From the NCBI GenBank assembly GCA_964596645.1, contig CAZQVB010000004.1, forward strand, positions 62,001-126,000: DNA of 64,000 nucleotides, read 5' to 3'. Both the position numbers and the translations under genes were made by a program. Below the pieces are notes generated by a model. It had not been told where the DNA came from, searched no databases, and was given only the letters and a program-made list of their open reading frames with translations. Source of the stretch: CAVQEK01 sp964596645 (GTDB taxonomy: Bacteria; Bacteroidota; Bacteroidia; Cytophagales; Cyclobacteriaceae). This document shows positions 1 through 9,372 of the stretch, one piece after another (position 1 is the first letter of the stretch; every line of letters begins with the position of its first letter).

Positions 1-1
1 G

Positions 2-1816
2 AATCAGTTTGGGCGCCTTACGGGAATCAAAAACATAAAGTCACCACTGAGGCTTTCGGTGTCTCCGTACCTCTCTTATGCTCTGAGCAACTATCAGGAC
101 AATTCGGAGAATATCAATCAAACCGCCTCCAACGTGCGGGGCGGGCTCGACCTTAAGTATGGCATTACCGATGCCTTTACACTCGATATGATGCTGATAC
201 CAGACTTCGGTCAGGTGGTTTCCGACAACAAGGTGCTCAACCTCAGCCCCTTTGAAGTGTACTACTCCGAAAACAGACAATTTTTTATAGAAGGCACCGA
301 CCTGTTCGACAAGGGCGGTTATTTCTATTCACGACGCATCGGCGGCCAGCCATTGCGCTTTGGCGATGTGGAAGATGGGCTGATGCCCGGAGAGGAAATT
401 GTGCGCAACCCGACGGAGTCAAAAATAGTGAATGCCACCAAGGTGACCGGGCGCACACGTAAAGGTCTGGGGCTGGGTTTTCTCAATGCCGTCACCAGCG
501 CTACGCATGCGGTGGTAGAAGATGAGGCAGGCGGGCGCAGGGAAGTGATGACCTCTCCTTTGGCCAATTACAACGTATTCGTAATAGACCAGTCGCTCAA
601 GAACAACTCCTACATCAATTTCATCAATACCAATGTGTCGCGTGCTTCGGGGTTTTACGATGCCAACCTCACCGGTGCCAATGTAAAGTTTGCCGATAGA
701 TCCAACACCTATGCTATATATGGAGGCGGGGCCATGGCGCAGCAATACGGGCACGCCGATGCGCCTGCAGAGCAGGGCTATCAGGCATCGGTGGCAGCAC
801 GTAAGATCAGCGGCAGGTATCAGTACGGCCTGCGCTACCGCCTCGAAACAGAAAACTACGACCCCAACGATCTGGGCTATGCCCGCGCCCCCAACGACAA
901 TGACCTCACCCTCGACCTGGATTATAAGCGGTTTGACCCCTTTGGGAAATTCCTGAATTTTGCCGCCGGCTTCGCCGTAAACTATCAGCGACTTTTTTCA
1001 CCCAATCTGTTCGAAAGCCTGCAATTGGAGTCGTCTGCCTCGGCCACTTTTACCAACTTTATGAGTGCCGCCGTGTGGCTCAGCGGGGCGCCGGTAGAGC
1101 GCTACGACTACAACGAGCCGCGAGTAGATGGACGGTTTCTCATCGAGCCTTCTTACATTTCTACGGGTGCATCTTTCGAAACAGACGATCGCAAACAGGT
1201 GAGCCTGTACACATCGGTGGACTATGCCAAGGCCAGCCTGGCCGGCCGCTATTCCGCCAGCCTCACTGTAGCACCTTCCATGCGCCTGAGCGATCGCTTT
1301 TCGCTTTCGGCCTGGCTCTATGGCAAAGTTTTCGACAACGACGTGGGCTATGTGCACAAGGCCAATAGTGTGGTACACATGGGCAAGCGCAAGATCAACA
1401 CGGTGTCCAACGTGCTGTCGTCCAAGTATACCATCAACAGGAAAATGGACGTGTACTTTCGCATGCGCCACTACTGGTCCAATGCGTGCTACTCCGAGTT
1501 CTATGAGCTGAAGAAAAACGGCCGGCTGGGTGCCACCGACTACCGCGGCGACCATGATGTGAACTACAACGCCTTCAACATCGACATGATCTACACCTGG
1601 GTGTTCTCTCCGGCCAGCGAATTCAGCATTGTATGGAAAAATGCCATCATAGGCGAAAACGACCAATATCAATCGAACTACATGGACAACATGATCAATG
1701 CCTTCGATGCCGCCCAGGAAAACAGCCTCTCCATAAGGATACTGTACTTCCTGGATTACATGATGATCAAGCGGTCGAGGAAGAGCGCCGACGGACTCAT
1801 CGCAAGGGCGAATTGA
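2..1816 (+). CDS. DUF5916 domain protein, 5' end outside window
   Basis: The reading frame is open from base 2, so the protein starts left of the window; the GTG at 59 lies inside the conserved domain and is not taken as the start. About 604 residues are visible. Sequence near the left end (SPFEVYYSENRQFFIEGTDL, then FYSRRIGG) is typical of DUF5916, a Bacteroidota family predicted to form an outer-membrane beta-barrel behind an N-terminal carbohydrate-binding (CBM9-like) domain that would lie upstream. The alternating hydrophobic/aromatic pattern towards the C-terminus fits barrel strands. The substrate is unknown. It is separated by 179 nt from the sugar operon downstream and need not be part of it. 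Confidence 0.85.
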   Translation, partial: NQFGRLTGIKNIKSPLRLSVSPYLSYALSNYQDNSENINQTASNVRGGLDLKYGITDAFTLDMMLIPDFGQVVSDNKVLNLSPFEVYYSENRQFFIEGTDLFDKGGYFYSRRIGGQPLRFGDVEDGLMPGEEIVRNPTESKIVNATKVTGRTRKGLGLGFLNAVTSATHAVVEDEAGGRREVMTSPLANYNVFVIDQSLKNNSYINFINTNVSRASGFYDANLTGANVKFADRSNTYAIYGGGAMAQQYGHADAPAEQGYQASVAARKISGRYQYGLRYRLETENYDPNDLGYARAPNDNDLTLDLDYKRFDPFGKFLNFAAGFAVNYQRLFSPNLFESLQLESSASATFTNFMSAAVWLSGAPVERYDYNEPRVDGRFLIEPSYISTGASFETDDRKQVSLYTSVDYAKASLAGRYSASLTVAPSMRLSDRFSLSAWLYGKVFDNDVGYVHKANSVVHMGKRKINTVSNVLSSKYTINRKMDVYFRMRHYWSNACYSEFYELKKNGRLGATDYRGDHDVNYNAFNIDMIYTWVFSPASEFSIVWKNAIIGENDQYQSNYMDNMINAFDAAQENSLSIRILYFLDYMMIKRSRKSADGLIARAN

Positions 1817-1995
1817 GGGCATGCCCAGGTTCATTTTCTCATCAATTATTTATAATATTGACGCCTGCCGACGGGATGTTTGCCGGTGGGCAATGCCGGT
1901 GCTCGACCGCGCATTCATTCGTTCTTGCATCTTGTTCGGCCTGTTTATATCTACATCAGCATTACTTCTTTTAACCTAAAATAATAACCACCATT

Positions 1996-3150
1996 ATGAG
2001 CAGAAAAATAAGAATGGGAATGATCGGCGGTGGCCGGGGTGCATTTATCGGTGCAGTACACCGTATGGCCGCCGGCATCGACGGGCTCATTGAGCTATCG
2101 GCAGGTGCCCTGCACGTAGACCCCGAGGTTGCCCTGCTCTCTGGTCAGGATTTGTTCCTGCCTCCGGAGCGTACGTATAAAACCTATTATGAACTCTTCG
2201 AAAAAGAAAACCAACTGCCTGCCGACCAGCGTATTGACTTCGTAAGCATAGTCACACCCAACTTTGTACACTATGAGCCGGCCAGGCTGGCACTGGAAAA
2301 CGGATTTCATGTAGTGTGTGAAAAACCCCTTTCGTTTTCACTGGAGGAAGCGCTGGAGCTGGAGCGCCTGGTGAAAGACACGGGACTCGTTTTTGCCCTC
2401 ACCCACACCTACACCGGCTACCCCATGGTAAAGCAGGCACGCGACATGATCACTTCTGGTGTGTTTGGAAAAATAAGAAAGGTAGTGGTGGAGTATCCGC
2501 AGGGGTGGCTGTCTACCCCGCTGGAGCAGACAGGCCAACAGCAGGCGTCGTGGCGTACTGATCCGAAGCGGTCGGGCAAAGCCGGCGCCGTGGGCGACAT
2601 AGGCACCCATGCCGAAAACCTGGCGGAAACCATCACCGGCCTGCGCATCACCGAACTGAGTGCCGATGTGAGCAAATTTGTAGAAGGCAGAATGCTGGAT
2701 GACGACGCCAACGTGTTGCTGCGGTTTGACAATGGCGCCAAAGGCGTACTTCACTGCAGCCAGGTGAGCGCCGGCGAAGAGAATGCCCTGAATATAAGGG
2801 TGTATGGCGAAAAGGGGGGCATACACTGGCACCAGCACGACCCCAACACCATGTACGTGAAGTGGCTCGACCAACCAATGCAGGTATATCGCACGGGCAG
2901 CGGCTACCTCGGCGAGGCAGCACAGGCGCATACCCGCACACCGGCCGGCCATCCGGAAGGCTATCTTGAAGCGTTTGCCAACATCTACAGGAATTTTGCC
3001 AAAACAGTGCAAAACCGTGTGGCTGGCGAACCCGCCGATGAAAAATATGCCGATTTCCCCACGGTGCACGATGGCGTTCGCGGCATGAAATTTATCGACG
3101 CCGTGATCGCCTCCGGTGAAAACAACGCCGCCTGGACGAAAATAGAGTAG
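1996..3150 (+). CDS. Gfo/Idh/MocA family NAD(P)-dependent oxidoreductase
   Basis: The 384-residue protein opens with a Rossmann nucleotide-binding loop (MIGGGRGAFIG, about residues 9-19), carries the family EKP motif (VVCEKPLSFS, about 108-117) and a GTH motif (DIGTHAENLAE, about 203-213) supplying the usual catalytic His region. Members oxidise or reduce sugar carbons, often C3 of glucosides, using NAD(P). The ATG at 1996 follows an AT-rich leader. The next genes encode a xylose-isomerase-like TIM barrel and a DUF1080 lipoprotein, a combination repeatedly linked to 3-keto-glycoside catabolism, so oxidation or reduction of a keto-sugar is inferred. The exact substrate cannot be read from the sequence. 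Confidence 0.93.
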   Translation: MSRKIRMGMIGGGRGAFIGAVHRMAAGIDGLIELSAGALHVDPEVALLSGQDLFLPPERTYKTYYELFEKENQLPADQRIDFVSIVTPNFVHYEPARLALENGFHVVCEKPLSFSLEEALELERLVKDTGLVFALTHTYTGYPMVKQARDMITSGVFGKIRKVVVEYPQGWLSTPLEQTGQQQASWRTDPKRSGKAGAVGDIGTHAENLAETITGLRITELSADVSKFVEGRMLDDDANVLLRFDNGAKGVLHCSQVSAGEENALNIRVYGEKGGIHWHQHDPNTMYVKWLDQPMQVYRTGSGYLGEAAQAHTRTPAGHPEGYLEAFANIYRNFAKTVQNRVAGEPADEKYADFPTVHDGVRGMKFIDAVIASGENNAAWTKIE

Positions 3151-3177
3151 GCCAATATTATTGATTATTTATACAAA

Positions 3178-3217
3178 GCCAGTCCTCATCGCATATCACA
3201 CAGCAGTGAGGATTGGC
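3178..3217 (+). other. Intergenic hairpin upstream of the sugar isomerase gene
   Basis: Bases 3178-3188 and 3207-3217 form an inverted repeat (GCCAGTCCTCA against TGAGGATTGGC, 10 of 11 pairs) with an 18-nt loop. No run of T follows, so it does not look like an intrinsic terminator. It could limit or stabilise mRNA between the first and second genes of the operon. Confidence 0.35.
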
Positions 3218-3252
3218 AATGACTCATTGCAGCAAATTAACCCATATTTAGC

Positions 3253-4296
3253 ATGAAAGGACCAGCAATTTTTCTCGCGCAGTTCATGGGCGATGAAGCA
3301 CCATTCAACAATTTGAAAGATATATGTGAATACATGGCCGGCCTGGGCTACAAAGGCGTACAGATACCCACCTGGGACAGCCGCTGTGTAGACCTGCAAA
3401 AGCTTGCGGACAGTAAAGACTATGCCGATGAAATAAAAGGTGTGGTAGAGCAATGTGGCTTACAGATCACAGAACTCGCCTCACATCTTCAAGGGCAACT
3501 CGTGGCGGTGCATCCGGCGTACGACGCCATGTTCGACGGCTTTGCCAGTGCAGAGGTGCGCAACGACCCTCAAGCACGTACCGAATGGGCCATAGACCAG
3601 ATGAAGATGAATGCACGGGCCAGCAAGAACCTTGGCCTGTCGGCACACGCCACCTTCTCGGGCGCATTTCTTTGGCCTTATCTATACCCCTGGCCACAGC
3701 GGCCAGCCGGCTTGGTAGAGACGGGTTTCAAGGAACTGGCCAACCGTTGGAGGCCAATCCTCGATGAGTTTGACAAGAACGGCGTAGACCTGTGCTATGA
3801 GCTGCACCCGGGCGAAGATCTGCACGACGGCCTCACCTTTGAGATGTTCCTGAAGGCCACCGACAACCACCCCAGGGCCAACATCAACTACGACCCCAGT
3901 CACTTTGTGCTGCAACAACTCGACTACGTGCAGTTTATAGACTTCTACCACGAGCGAATCAAGGCTTTCCATGTGAAGGATGCGGAGTTTAACCCGACTG
4001 GCAAAGCGGGAGTGTATGGCGCCTATCAGGGGTGGACTGACCGCCCGGGCCGATTCCGTTCGTTGGGCGATGGCGAGGTAGACTTCAGCAGCATATTCAG
4101 CAAGCTGGCACAGTACGACTACGACGGCTGGGCGGTATTGGAGTGGGAATGTTTCATAAAAAATGCAGCCGACGGAGCCGCGGAAGGCGCGCCTTTCATT
4201 GCCCGGCACATGATAAAAAAGACAGAGAAAGCTTTTGACGACTTTGCCGGATCAGGCACCGATGAAGACAGCAACAAAAAAAGCCTGGGAATTTGA
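3253..4296 (+). CDS. Sugar phosphate isomerase/epimerase family protein (xylose isomerase-like TIM barrel)
   Basis: The 347-residue protein has features of the AP-endonuclease-2/xylose-isomerase TIM-barrel family: ELHPGEDLHDG near residue 183, NINYDPSHF near 213, and FHVKDAEFN near 240, which place acidic and His side chains as divalent-metal ligands. GDGEVDF near 275 and the AVLEWEC strand near 295 complete the barrel. No signal peptide is seen, so it is probably cytoplasmic. It lies 102 nt after the oxidoreductase and 21 nt before the DUF1080 gene. Family members isomerise or epimerise keto-sugars; in this context a 3-keto-hexose or derived inositol-like compound is likely, but this is inferred. 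Confidence 0.9.
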   Translation: MKGPAIFLAQFMGDEAPFNNLKDICEYMAGLGYKGVQIPTWDSRCVDLQKLADSKDYADEIKGVVEQCGLQITELASHLQGQLVAVHPAYDAMFDGFASAEVRNDPQARTEWAIDQMKMNARASKNLGLSAHATFSGAFLWPYLYPWPQRPAGLVETGFKELANRWRPILDEFDKNGVDLCYELHPGEDLHDGLTFEMFLKATDNHPRANINYDPSHFVLQQLDYVQFIDFYHERIKAFHVKDAEFNPTGKAGVYGAYQGWTDRPGRFRSLGDGEVDFSSIFSKLAQYDYDGWAVLEWECFIKNAADGAAEGAPFIARHMIKKTEKAFDDFAGSGTDEDSNKKSLGI

Positions 4297-4317
4297 CTTA
4301 ACTGTAAATAAAAAATT

Positions 4318-5043
4318 ATGAGAAAAACCATCAGTATATACCTGGCACTATTGCTCACCGTACTCGCCAGTTGCGGCCCATCGGCCACACAAGAGCAGGC
4401 GCAAGATGAACCCGAAACGGCCGCCCCTCAACCCGAACAAGAAGAGTGGACCGTGCTGTTTGACGGGAGCAACCTGGATGCGTGGCGCACCTTTAAAAAA
4501 GAACAGCCTGCTGACCAGTGGCAAATACAAGACGATGCGCTGATGCTTACAGGCAAAGGTGGAGGTGACCTGATTACCAAAGAAGAATTTGAAAATTTTG
4601 AGCTTACGCTGGACTGGAAAATATCGGAATGCGGCAACAGCGGCCTGTTTTTCAACGTGGTAGAGGCCGATACGCTGAAAGCCACGTACCACTCCGGCCC
4701 GGAGTTTCAGTTGCTCGACAACGACTGCCACCCCGATGCCAAGATTGAAAAACACAGGGCGGGCGATAACTATGACCTGCAAAAAAGTACCGAGGAAACC
4801 GTGAAACCCGTTGGCGAGTGGAACAGCATACGGCTGGTGGTAAACGACGGACAGGTGCAGCACTGGATGAATGGCACGAAAGTAATAGAGTATACCCTGT
4901 GGACTCCTGAATGGGAAGAGCAGGTGGCCAATTCGAAATTTGCTCAATTTCCTGCCTATGGCAAAGCACGGCAGGGGCATATTGCACTGCAAGACCACGG
5001 CGATAAGGTGTGGTTTAAAGACATAAAAATAAGGCGGCTATAG
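4318..5043 (+). CDS. DUF1080 (3-keto-disaccharide hydrolase-like) lipoprotein
   Basis: The 241-residue protein begins with a lipoprotein signal (hydrophobic stretch then LASC, Cys at about residue 19) and a low-complexity Q/E/P linker. A single DUF1080 domain of concanavalin-like fold follows (WTVLFDGSNLDAWR near 44; FENFELTLDWKIS near 90; GNSGLFFNV near 107; GHIALQDHG near the end). Some DUF1080 proteins hydrolyse 3-keto-glycosides. A periplasmic or outer-membrane-anchored lyase/hydrolase acting before the cytoplasmic isomerase is a reasonable model. The 21-nt spacing to the previous gene supports co-transcription, and a terminator follows at 5084. Confidence 0.88.
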   Translation: MRKTISIYLALLLTVLASCGPSATQEQAQDEPETAAPQPEQEEWTVLFDGSNLDAWRTFKKEQPADQWQIQDDALMLTGKGGGDLITKEEFENFELTLDWKISECGNSGLFFNVVEADTLKATYHSGPEFQLLDNDCHPDAKIEKHRAGDNYDLQKSTEETVKPVGEWNSIRLVVNDGQVQHWMNGTKVIEYTLWTPEWEEQVANSKFAQFPAYGKARQGHIALQDHGDKVWFKDIKIRRL

Positions 5044-5083
5044 CGGCCGACATACCTGCCAACTGGTAGAAAAGAAGAATAAG

Positions 5084-5120
5084 AGTGGGTCGACACATGT
5101 TGGAGGCCCACTTTTTTTTT
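5084..5120 (+). terminator. Rho-independent terminator after the sugar operon
   Basis: AGTGGG (5084-5089) pairs with CCCACT (5107-5112), and a run of T's extends to 5120. It sits 40 nt after the DUF1080 stop, between convergent genes, and probably protects the kinase gene on the opposite strand from read-through. Confidence 0.7.
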
Positions 5121-5178
5121 GGGCTGTGTGCCATCTGTGCCATTACGAATTTTACATTCGTAGCCGTTGGCCTTAATT

Positions 5179-8010
5179 CTATTGCAGTTTGGCCTGCTCG
5201 TGCTTCAACTCCTGATAAGCTTTCTGGCAGATATTCTCCAGCTTTTCTACCAGTCTGGGTATGGCATCCCCTTCATGCTTTTTTGCATATCGCTCTATGT
5301 CGAGCACTACACTTTTCAGTATATCGATGCCCATGAAGGAGATGGATGGCTTTATTTTATGTGCCACGTAGGCCACCTCTTCCCAATCTTTCCTGGCTAT
5401 GGCACTTTTCAATTTTTCTATGTCGCCGGGGTTTTGGTCTATAAAAGAGCCGATCATGTCGAGCATGAAAGCACGATCGTTGTCGCTGATCTCTTTGAGG
5501 TAGTGCAGGTTTACCACACCTGCCTTGTTGCCTTGGGCATTGCCGGCCGGAGGTATTTTCTGGGCTGCCTTGGGGTGCAACTGCACACTGATCACCTCTT
5601 TGAGATCGGCCGGCTTGAAGGGCTTGGAGAGGTAGCCGTCCATGCCGGCATCCAGGCATTTCTGATCGTCCCCTTTGATGGCATTGGCCGTGATGGCCAC
5701 TATTTTCGTTTTGCTTTTGGGCGGGCGAAATTTCGACCGGATGAACTGTGTGGCTTCGTAGCCATCCATCACCGGCATTTGCACATCCATCAGTATCAGG
5801 TCATAATCGGAGTTCTTGAGCTTTTCGAGCGACTGCAGGCCATTGAGGGCAGTGTCTACACGGGCATTCCATTTTTCCAATACCTTTTTCACATACAGCA
5901 GATTCACCTCATTGTCTTCCACCAGCAGTATGTTCTTGCCCGACAGGTCAAAGGGGGTTTCCTCGCCGGTGTGTTGCTGCTGCCCCGGCTCAAGGTGTTG
6001 CTCGCTTCCTATTTCGTAGGCAATGTCTATTCTGAAGGTAGTGCCCCGGGCTACTTCGCTCACCACAGAGATGCTGCCGCCGAGCATAGCCACCAGTTGC
6101 TTCACAATGGAAAGGCCCAGGCCTGTGCCACCGTACTTGCGGGAAATGCTTTCGTTGCCCTGTTCAAAGCTTTCGAAAATGGTCTGCAGCCTCGATTCTT
6201 CTATGCCTATGCCAGAGTCTTGAATGATAAACTGCATCTCTGCCAGTCCGTCACGCTCGGCCAGCTTTAGCGCATACATTCGTACAAAGCCTTCGGTGGT
6301 AAATTTCATGGCATTGCCCAGCAGGTTGAGCAGAATTTGGTTGAGCCGCACCGGGTCGCCGATCAGCACGTTGTCGATAAAGGGGTCGTAGTTGAGCGTG
6401 AGCTGTATGTCTTTGGACTGCGCCAGATAGCGGAACGACTCGATGAGTGTCTGGCATATCGCTTTGGGCTGAAAGCCAATACGTTCCAGCCTGAGGTTGC
6501 CAGACTCAATCACGGAAATGTCCAGAATGTCGTTGATGATGACTTTGAGGTTGTCTGAGGATTTTTTGATGGCATGAATGAATTTTCGCTGTTCCTGCGA
6601 TACCGGGGTCGATTCCAGCAGGTTGATCATGCCGACAATGCCATTGATCGGAGTTCTTATCTCGTGGCTCATATTGGCCAGAAACTGCTCTTTTGCCTTT
6701 TTCGTACGCATCAGCTCTTCCGACTGACGCTTGATCTCCGTGATATCCACTGATATGCCCAATACATTCACTTTGCCGTCTTTGTCGGGCAGCGGTTGTT
6801 TGGTGGTCTGCATCCAGCGTACTTCGCCATCGGCCAAGGTCATGGTTTCTTCGTACGACATGCCCTTCCTGGTGTTGATCACCTCGTTGTCGGTAGCGGC
6901 GTCGAGGTTGATGTGTACCGGGTGGTTTTGTACCAAGGCAGCGCCTTGTGCCACTACTTCTTCTTTGGTAGCCTGAAAGAGGTCGGCCACCGCCTGATTG
7001 ACCAGCAAAAAATTGTTGCTGTCGTCTTTTACGTAGATGTAGTTGGGCACTGTATCGATGATCTGCTCAAAAAATTGCCGCTGCTCTTCCATGTTGCGCC
7101 GGGCCTCCACAGTATCAGTAATGTCGACGGCGAAGCCGAGCAGAAGTTGTTTGTTTTCTGAGGTATTGATCACCTTTCTGCTGGTGTACAAATGCCTTTT
7201 TTCCTGCCCTATGGTTACTTCCAGGGAAGATGCCTTGGTTTTGCGCGATTGCCACACCTCCCTGTCCAGGGCATCGAGCTGCTGGCCGAGCGCTGCCCCA
7301 AACAGGTCGCTCGATTGCTTGCCAAGCGCATCCATGGTGAGCTGTCCGGTGATTGCCTCCAGGTTTTTGTTCAGAAACACATAATTTCCATCGGGATCTT
7401 TGGTGAATATATGCACCGGCACATAGTCGAATATTTCGCGCATGAACTGCTGCTGGTTCACAAAGCGCTTTTCGGTCTTTTTGTACTCCCTTATTTGCAA
7501 AGCCTGAAAATTTAGGTTTTTCCAGGCCCTCAGTGCCATATTGGCTATGAGCGAACACAGGGAAATGGCGCCTTTGCCGATGCCCTCTTCCCGGTCGGTA
7601 TAGGCGTAGAAAAGTCCCGATTTGTCATTGACGGGGTTCACGCTGAGCAGTGTTTCACGCCCTGTAGCCGTTGTGTTGAGTGCTTGCAAGATGGCTGGCC
7701 TGGCATCGCTGGTCACCGATCCTTCATAAATGCTCACCTCCTCGGCATGGCTTTGGTCGTACAGTGCCTGCATATCTTGATGAAAGCTGGCAGGAATATT
7801 TTCGTAATTAAGGCTACCGTCGGCTATGGCTTCAAACTCTTTGGAGTGCCAGTTGTAGTTGAACAACACGAAGCGCGTGATTTCGGGTACAGTTTTGGTC
7901 ATGGCCTGTTGCACCGCATGGCCAAACTCTTGGTTGGTGCGCAGTAAGTAAAGTTGCTTGGAAAATTCGTCGATGATGCGGCAGGTGTCGCCGCTGTTGT
8001 CCATGTTCAT
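5179..8010 (-). CDS. Hybrid sensor histidine kinase (PAS-PAS-HisKA-HATPase-REC-HPt)
   Basis: The 943-residue soluble-looking kinase has no clear transmembrane segment. The first ~185 residues may be GAF-like. Two PAS domains follow (about 195-310 and 325-435), then HisKA with phospho-acceptor His449 in NMSHEIRTPINGIVG, an HATPase domain with IQDSGIGIEE and KYGGTGLGLSIVKQL, a receiver domain with Asp742 in LILMDVQMP, and a C-terminal HPt domain with His884 in VAHKIKPS. This layout supports an internal His449-Asp742-His884 relay. The gene lies 9 nt after the sigma-54 response regulator and is surely co-transcribed, making that regulator's Asp the likely final acceptor. The signal sensed is unknown. 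Confidence 0.95.
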   Translation of the reverse strand: MNMDNSGDTCRIIDEFSKQLYLLRTNQEFGHAVQQAMTKTVPEITRFVLFNYNWHSKEFEAIADGSLNYENIPASFHQDMQALYDQSHAEEVSIYEGSVTSDARPAILQALNTTATGRETLLSVNPVNDKSGLFYAYTDREEGIGKGAISLCSLIANMALRAWKNLNFQALQIREYKKTEKRFVNQQQFMREIFDYVPVHIFTKDPDGNYVFLNKNLEAITGQLTMDALGKQSSDLFGAALGQQLDALDREVWQSRKTKASSLEVTIGQEKRHLYTSRKVINTSENKQLLLGFAVDITDTVEARRNMEEQRQFFEQIIDTVPNYIYVKDDSNNFLLVNQAVADLFQATKEEVVAQGAALVQNHPVHINLDAATDNEVINTRKGMSYEETMTLADGEVRWMQTTKQPLPDKDGKVNVLGISVDITEIKRQSEELMRTKKAKEQFLANMSHEIRTPINGIVGMINLLESTPVSQEQRKFIHAIKKSSDNLKVIINDILDISVIESGNLRLERIGFQPKAICQTLIESFRYLAQSKDIQLTLNYDPFIDNVLIGDPVRLNQILLNLLGNAMKFTTEGFVRMYALKLAERDGLAEMQFIIQDSGIGIEESRLQTIFESFEQGNESISRKYGGTGLGLSIVKQLVAMLGGSISVVSEVARGTTFRIDIAYEIGSEQHLEPGQQQHTGEETPFDLSGKNILLVEDNEVNLLYVKKVLEKWNARVDTALNGLQSLEKLKNSDYDLILMDVQMPVMDGYEATQFIRSKFRPPKSKTKIVAITANAIKGDDQKCLDAGMDGYLSKPFKPADLKEVISVQLHPKAAQKIPPAGNAQGNKAGVVNLHYLKEISDNDRAFMLDMIGSFIDQNPGDIEKLKSAIARKDWEEVAYVAHKIKPSISFMGIDILKSVVLDIERYAKKHEGDAIPRLVEKLENICQKAYQELKHEQAKLQ

Positions 8011-8019
8011 ACTGCACGT

Positions 8020-9372
8020 TTAATCTACCTCCTCCATTTCTTTCAGGTAGCGGTACAAAGTCGACTTACCAATGTCGAGTTTCCTGGCCACCTTTATCAC
8101 ATTGTTGTCGTACTTATTCAGCAAATGCCTGATGAGGCGAAAGTTGTACTCCCGCAGTGTCAGGTCTTCCATACCGGGCTGGTCTTCGCGCAGGGCGCTG
8201 CTAAACTTTATGTCTTCAGGCTTTATATCGTCGTCGTTGCTCATCACGGCCGCCAGATCAATCACCGATTTCAGTTCGCGCACATTGCCGGGGAAAGGGT
8301 ACTTCAATATTTTCTCCTGTGCGGCCCTCGACAGTGTCTTTTTCTCCAGATTATTTTCTTCACAAAACTGGTTCAGAAAAAACTTGGCGATGAGTATCAC
8401 GTCGTTGTCGCGCTCGCGCAACGGTGGCAGGTGTATGGGCAGGCCCAGCAGGCGGTAGTACAGGTCTTCGCGGAAGCGGCCCTGGCCTACTTCCTCAGCC
8501 AGGTCTTTGTGGGTGGCTACCACTATGCGCACATCGAGTTTTATGGTGTTGCTGCCGCCGATGCGCGTTACTTCGCGCTCCTGCACGGCGCGCAGCAGCT
8601 TGGCCTGCAGGTTGATGTCCAGCTCACCGATCTCGTCGAGAAAGATGGTGCCATTTTGTGCCTCTTCAAACTTGCCAATACGCCGTGTGACGGCCCCGGT
8701 AAAAGCACCTTTTTCATGACCAAAAAGTTCGCTTTCGATCAGGTCTTTGGGTATGGCGGCTATATTGACGGGCACGAAAGGTTTGTCTTTTCGTGGTGAA
8801 TTGTAATGAATGGCTTTGGCGACCAGCTCCTTACCTGTGCCTGTGTCACCGGTGATGGAAACGGTGATGTTGGTACGCACGGCCTTTTCCAACAGGCCAA
8901 AAACATTTTTAATGGCTTTGCTGGTACCAATGATGCTGTTGCCAAACTCGTACTTCTCTACAAGCTCCTGCTTCAGGCTGTTGATCTGGTTGATAAGGGC
9001 CACATTGCGCCGGGCATTGTTGATGGCATTGAGCAGCAGCTCTTTGGTATCTTCATTTTTCACAATGTAGTCGTAGGCACCGAGCTTGAGCAGGTGTATG
9101 GCCGTACCGACTTTTTCCTGCCCCGACACCATGATCACATGCATGGCGGGGTCAAAATTTTTCACCCTGCGCAGCACCTCCTCGCCAGAGATATCGGGCA
9201 GGGAGTAGTCCAGCACTATGGCCAGTGGTTTTTTATGAAGATTGTCGAGGCACTGCTTACCGGTATTGAACACCTCTACTTCAAAGTCCGGGTTCAGGCT
9301 CAATACGTAGTTCAGAAATTTAGTGTAAGTGGGGTCGTCTTCTACTACGAAAATTCTCACTGTATCTACCAT
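8020..9372 (-). CDS. Sigma-54-dependent (NtrC-type) response regulator
   Basis: From the Met at 9372 (chosen because VDTVRIFVVEDD is the usual receiver start; a Met 3 codons upstream at 9381 is possible) the protein has about 450 residues. The receiver has acidic residues VVEDD and phospho-acceptor Asp55 in VLDYSLPD. An AAA+ domain follows, with Walker A GDTGTGKELVA, the sigma-54 contact loop GAFTGA and ELDINLQAKLLRAVQERE. The end carries a Fis-type helix-turn-helix (VARKLDIGKSTLYRYLKEM). It should activate sigma-54 promoters when phosphorylated by the kinase encoded immediately downstream. Targets are not evident in the window. Confidence 0.94.
   Translation of the reverse strand: MVDTVRIFVVEDDPTYTKFLNYVLSLNPDFEVEVFNTGKQCLDNLHKKPLAIVLDYSLPDISGEEVLRRVKNFDPAMHVIMVSGQEKVGTAIHLLKLGAYDYIVKNEDTKELLLNAINNARRNVALINQINSLKQELVEKYEFGNSIIGTSKAIKNVFGLLEKAVRTNITVSITGDTGTGKELVAKAIHYNSPRKDKPFVPVNIAAIPKDLIESELFGHEKGAFTGAVTRRIGKFEEAQNGTIFLDEIGELDINLQAKLLRAVQEREVTRIGGSNTIKLDVRIVVATHKDLAEEVGQGRFREDLYYRLLGLPIHLPPLRERDNDVILIAKFFLNQFCEENNLEKKTLSRAAQEKILKYPFPGNVRELKSVIDLAAVMSNDDDIKPEDIKFSSALREDQPGMEDLTLREYNFRLIRHLLNKYDNNVIKVARKLDIGKSTLYRYLKEMEEVD

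Noticed and set aside
59..61. GTG as start of the first gene
   Set aside because: The frame is open upstream to base 2 and the upstream residues continue the DUF5916 domain, so the gene starts outside the window.
998..1834. Open frame of 278 codons on the minus strand
   Set aside because: It is opposite the DUF5916 coding sequence and shows no recognisable family; shadow of high-GC coding sequence.
5167..6270. Long open frame (367 codons) on the plus strand
   Set aside because: It lies antisense to the histidine kinase, whose domains are unmistakable; the composition is that of a shadow frame.
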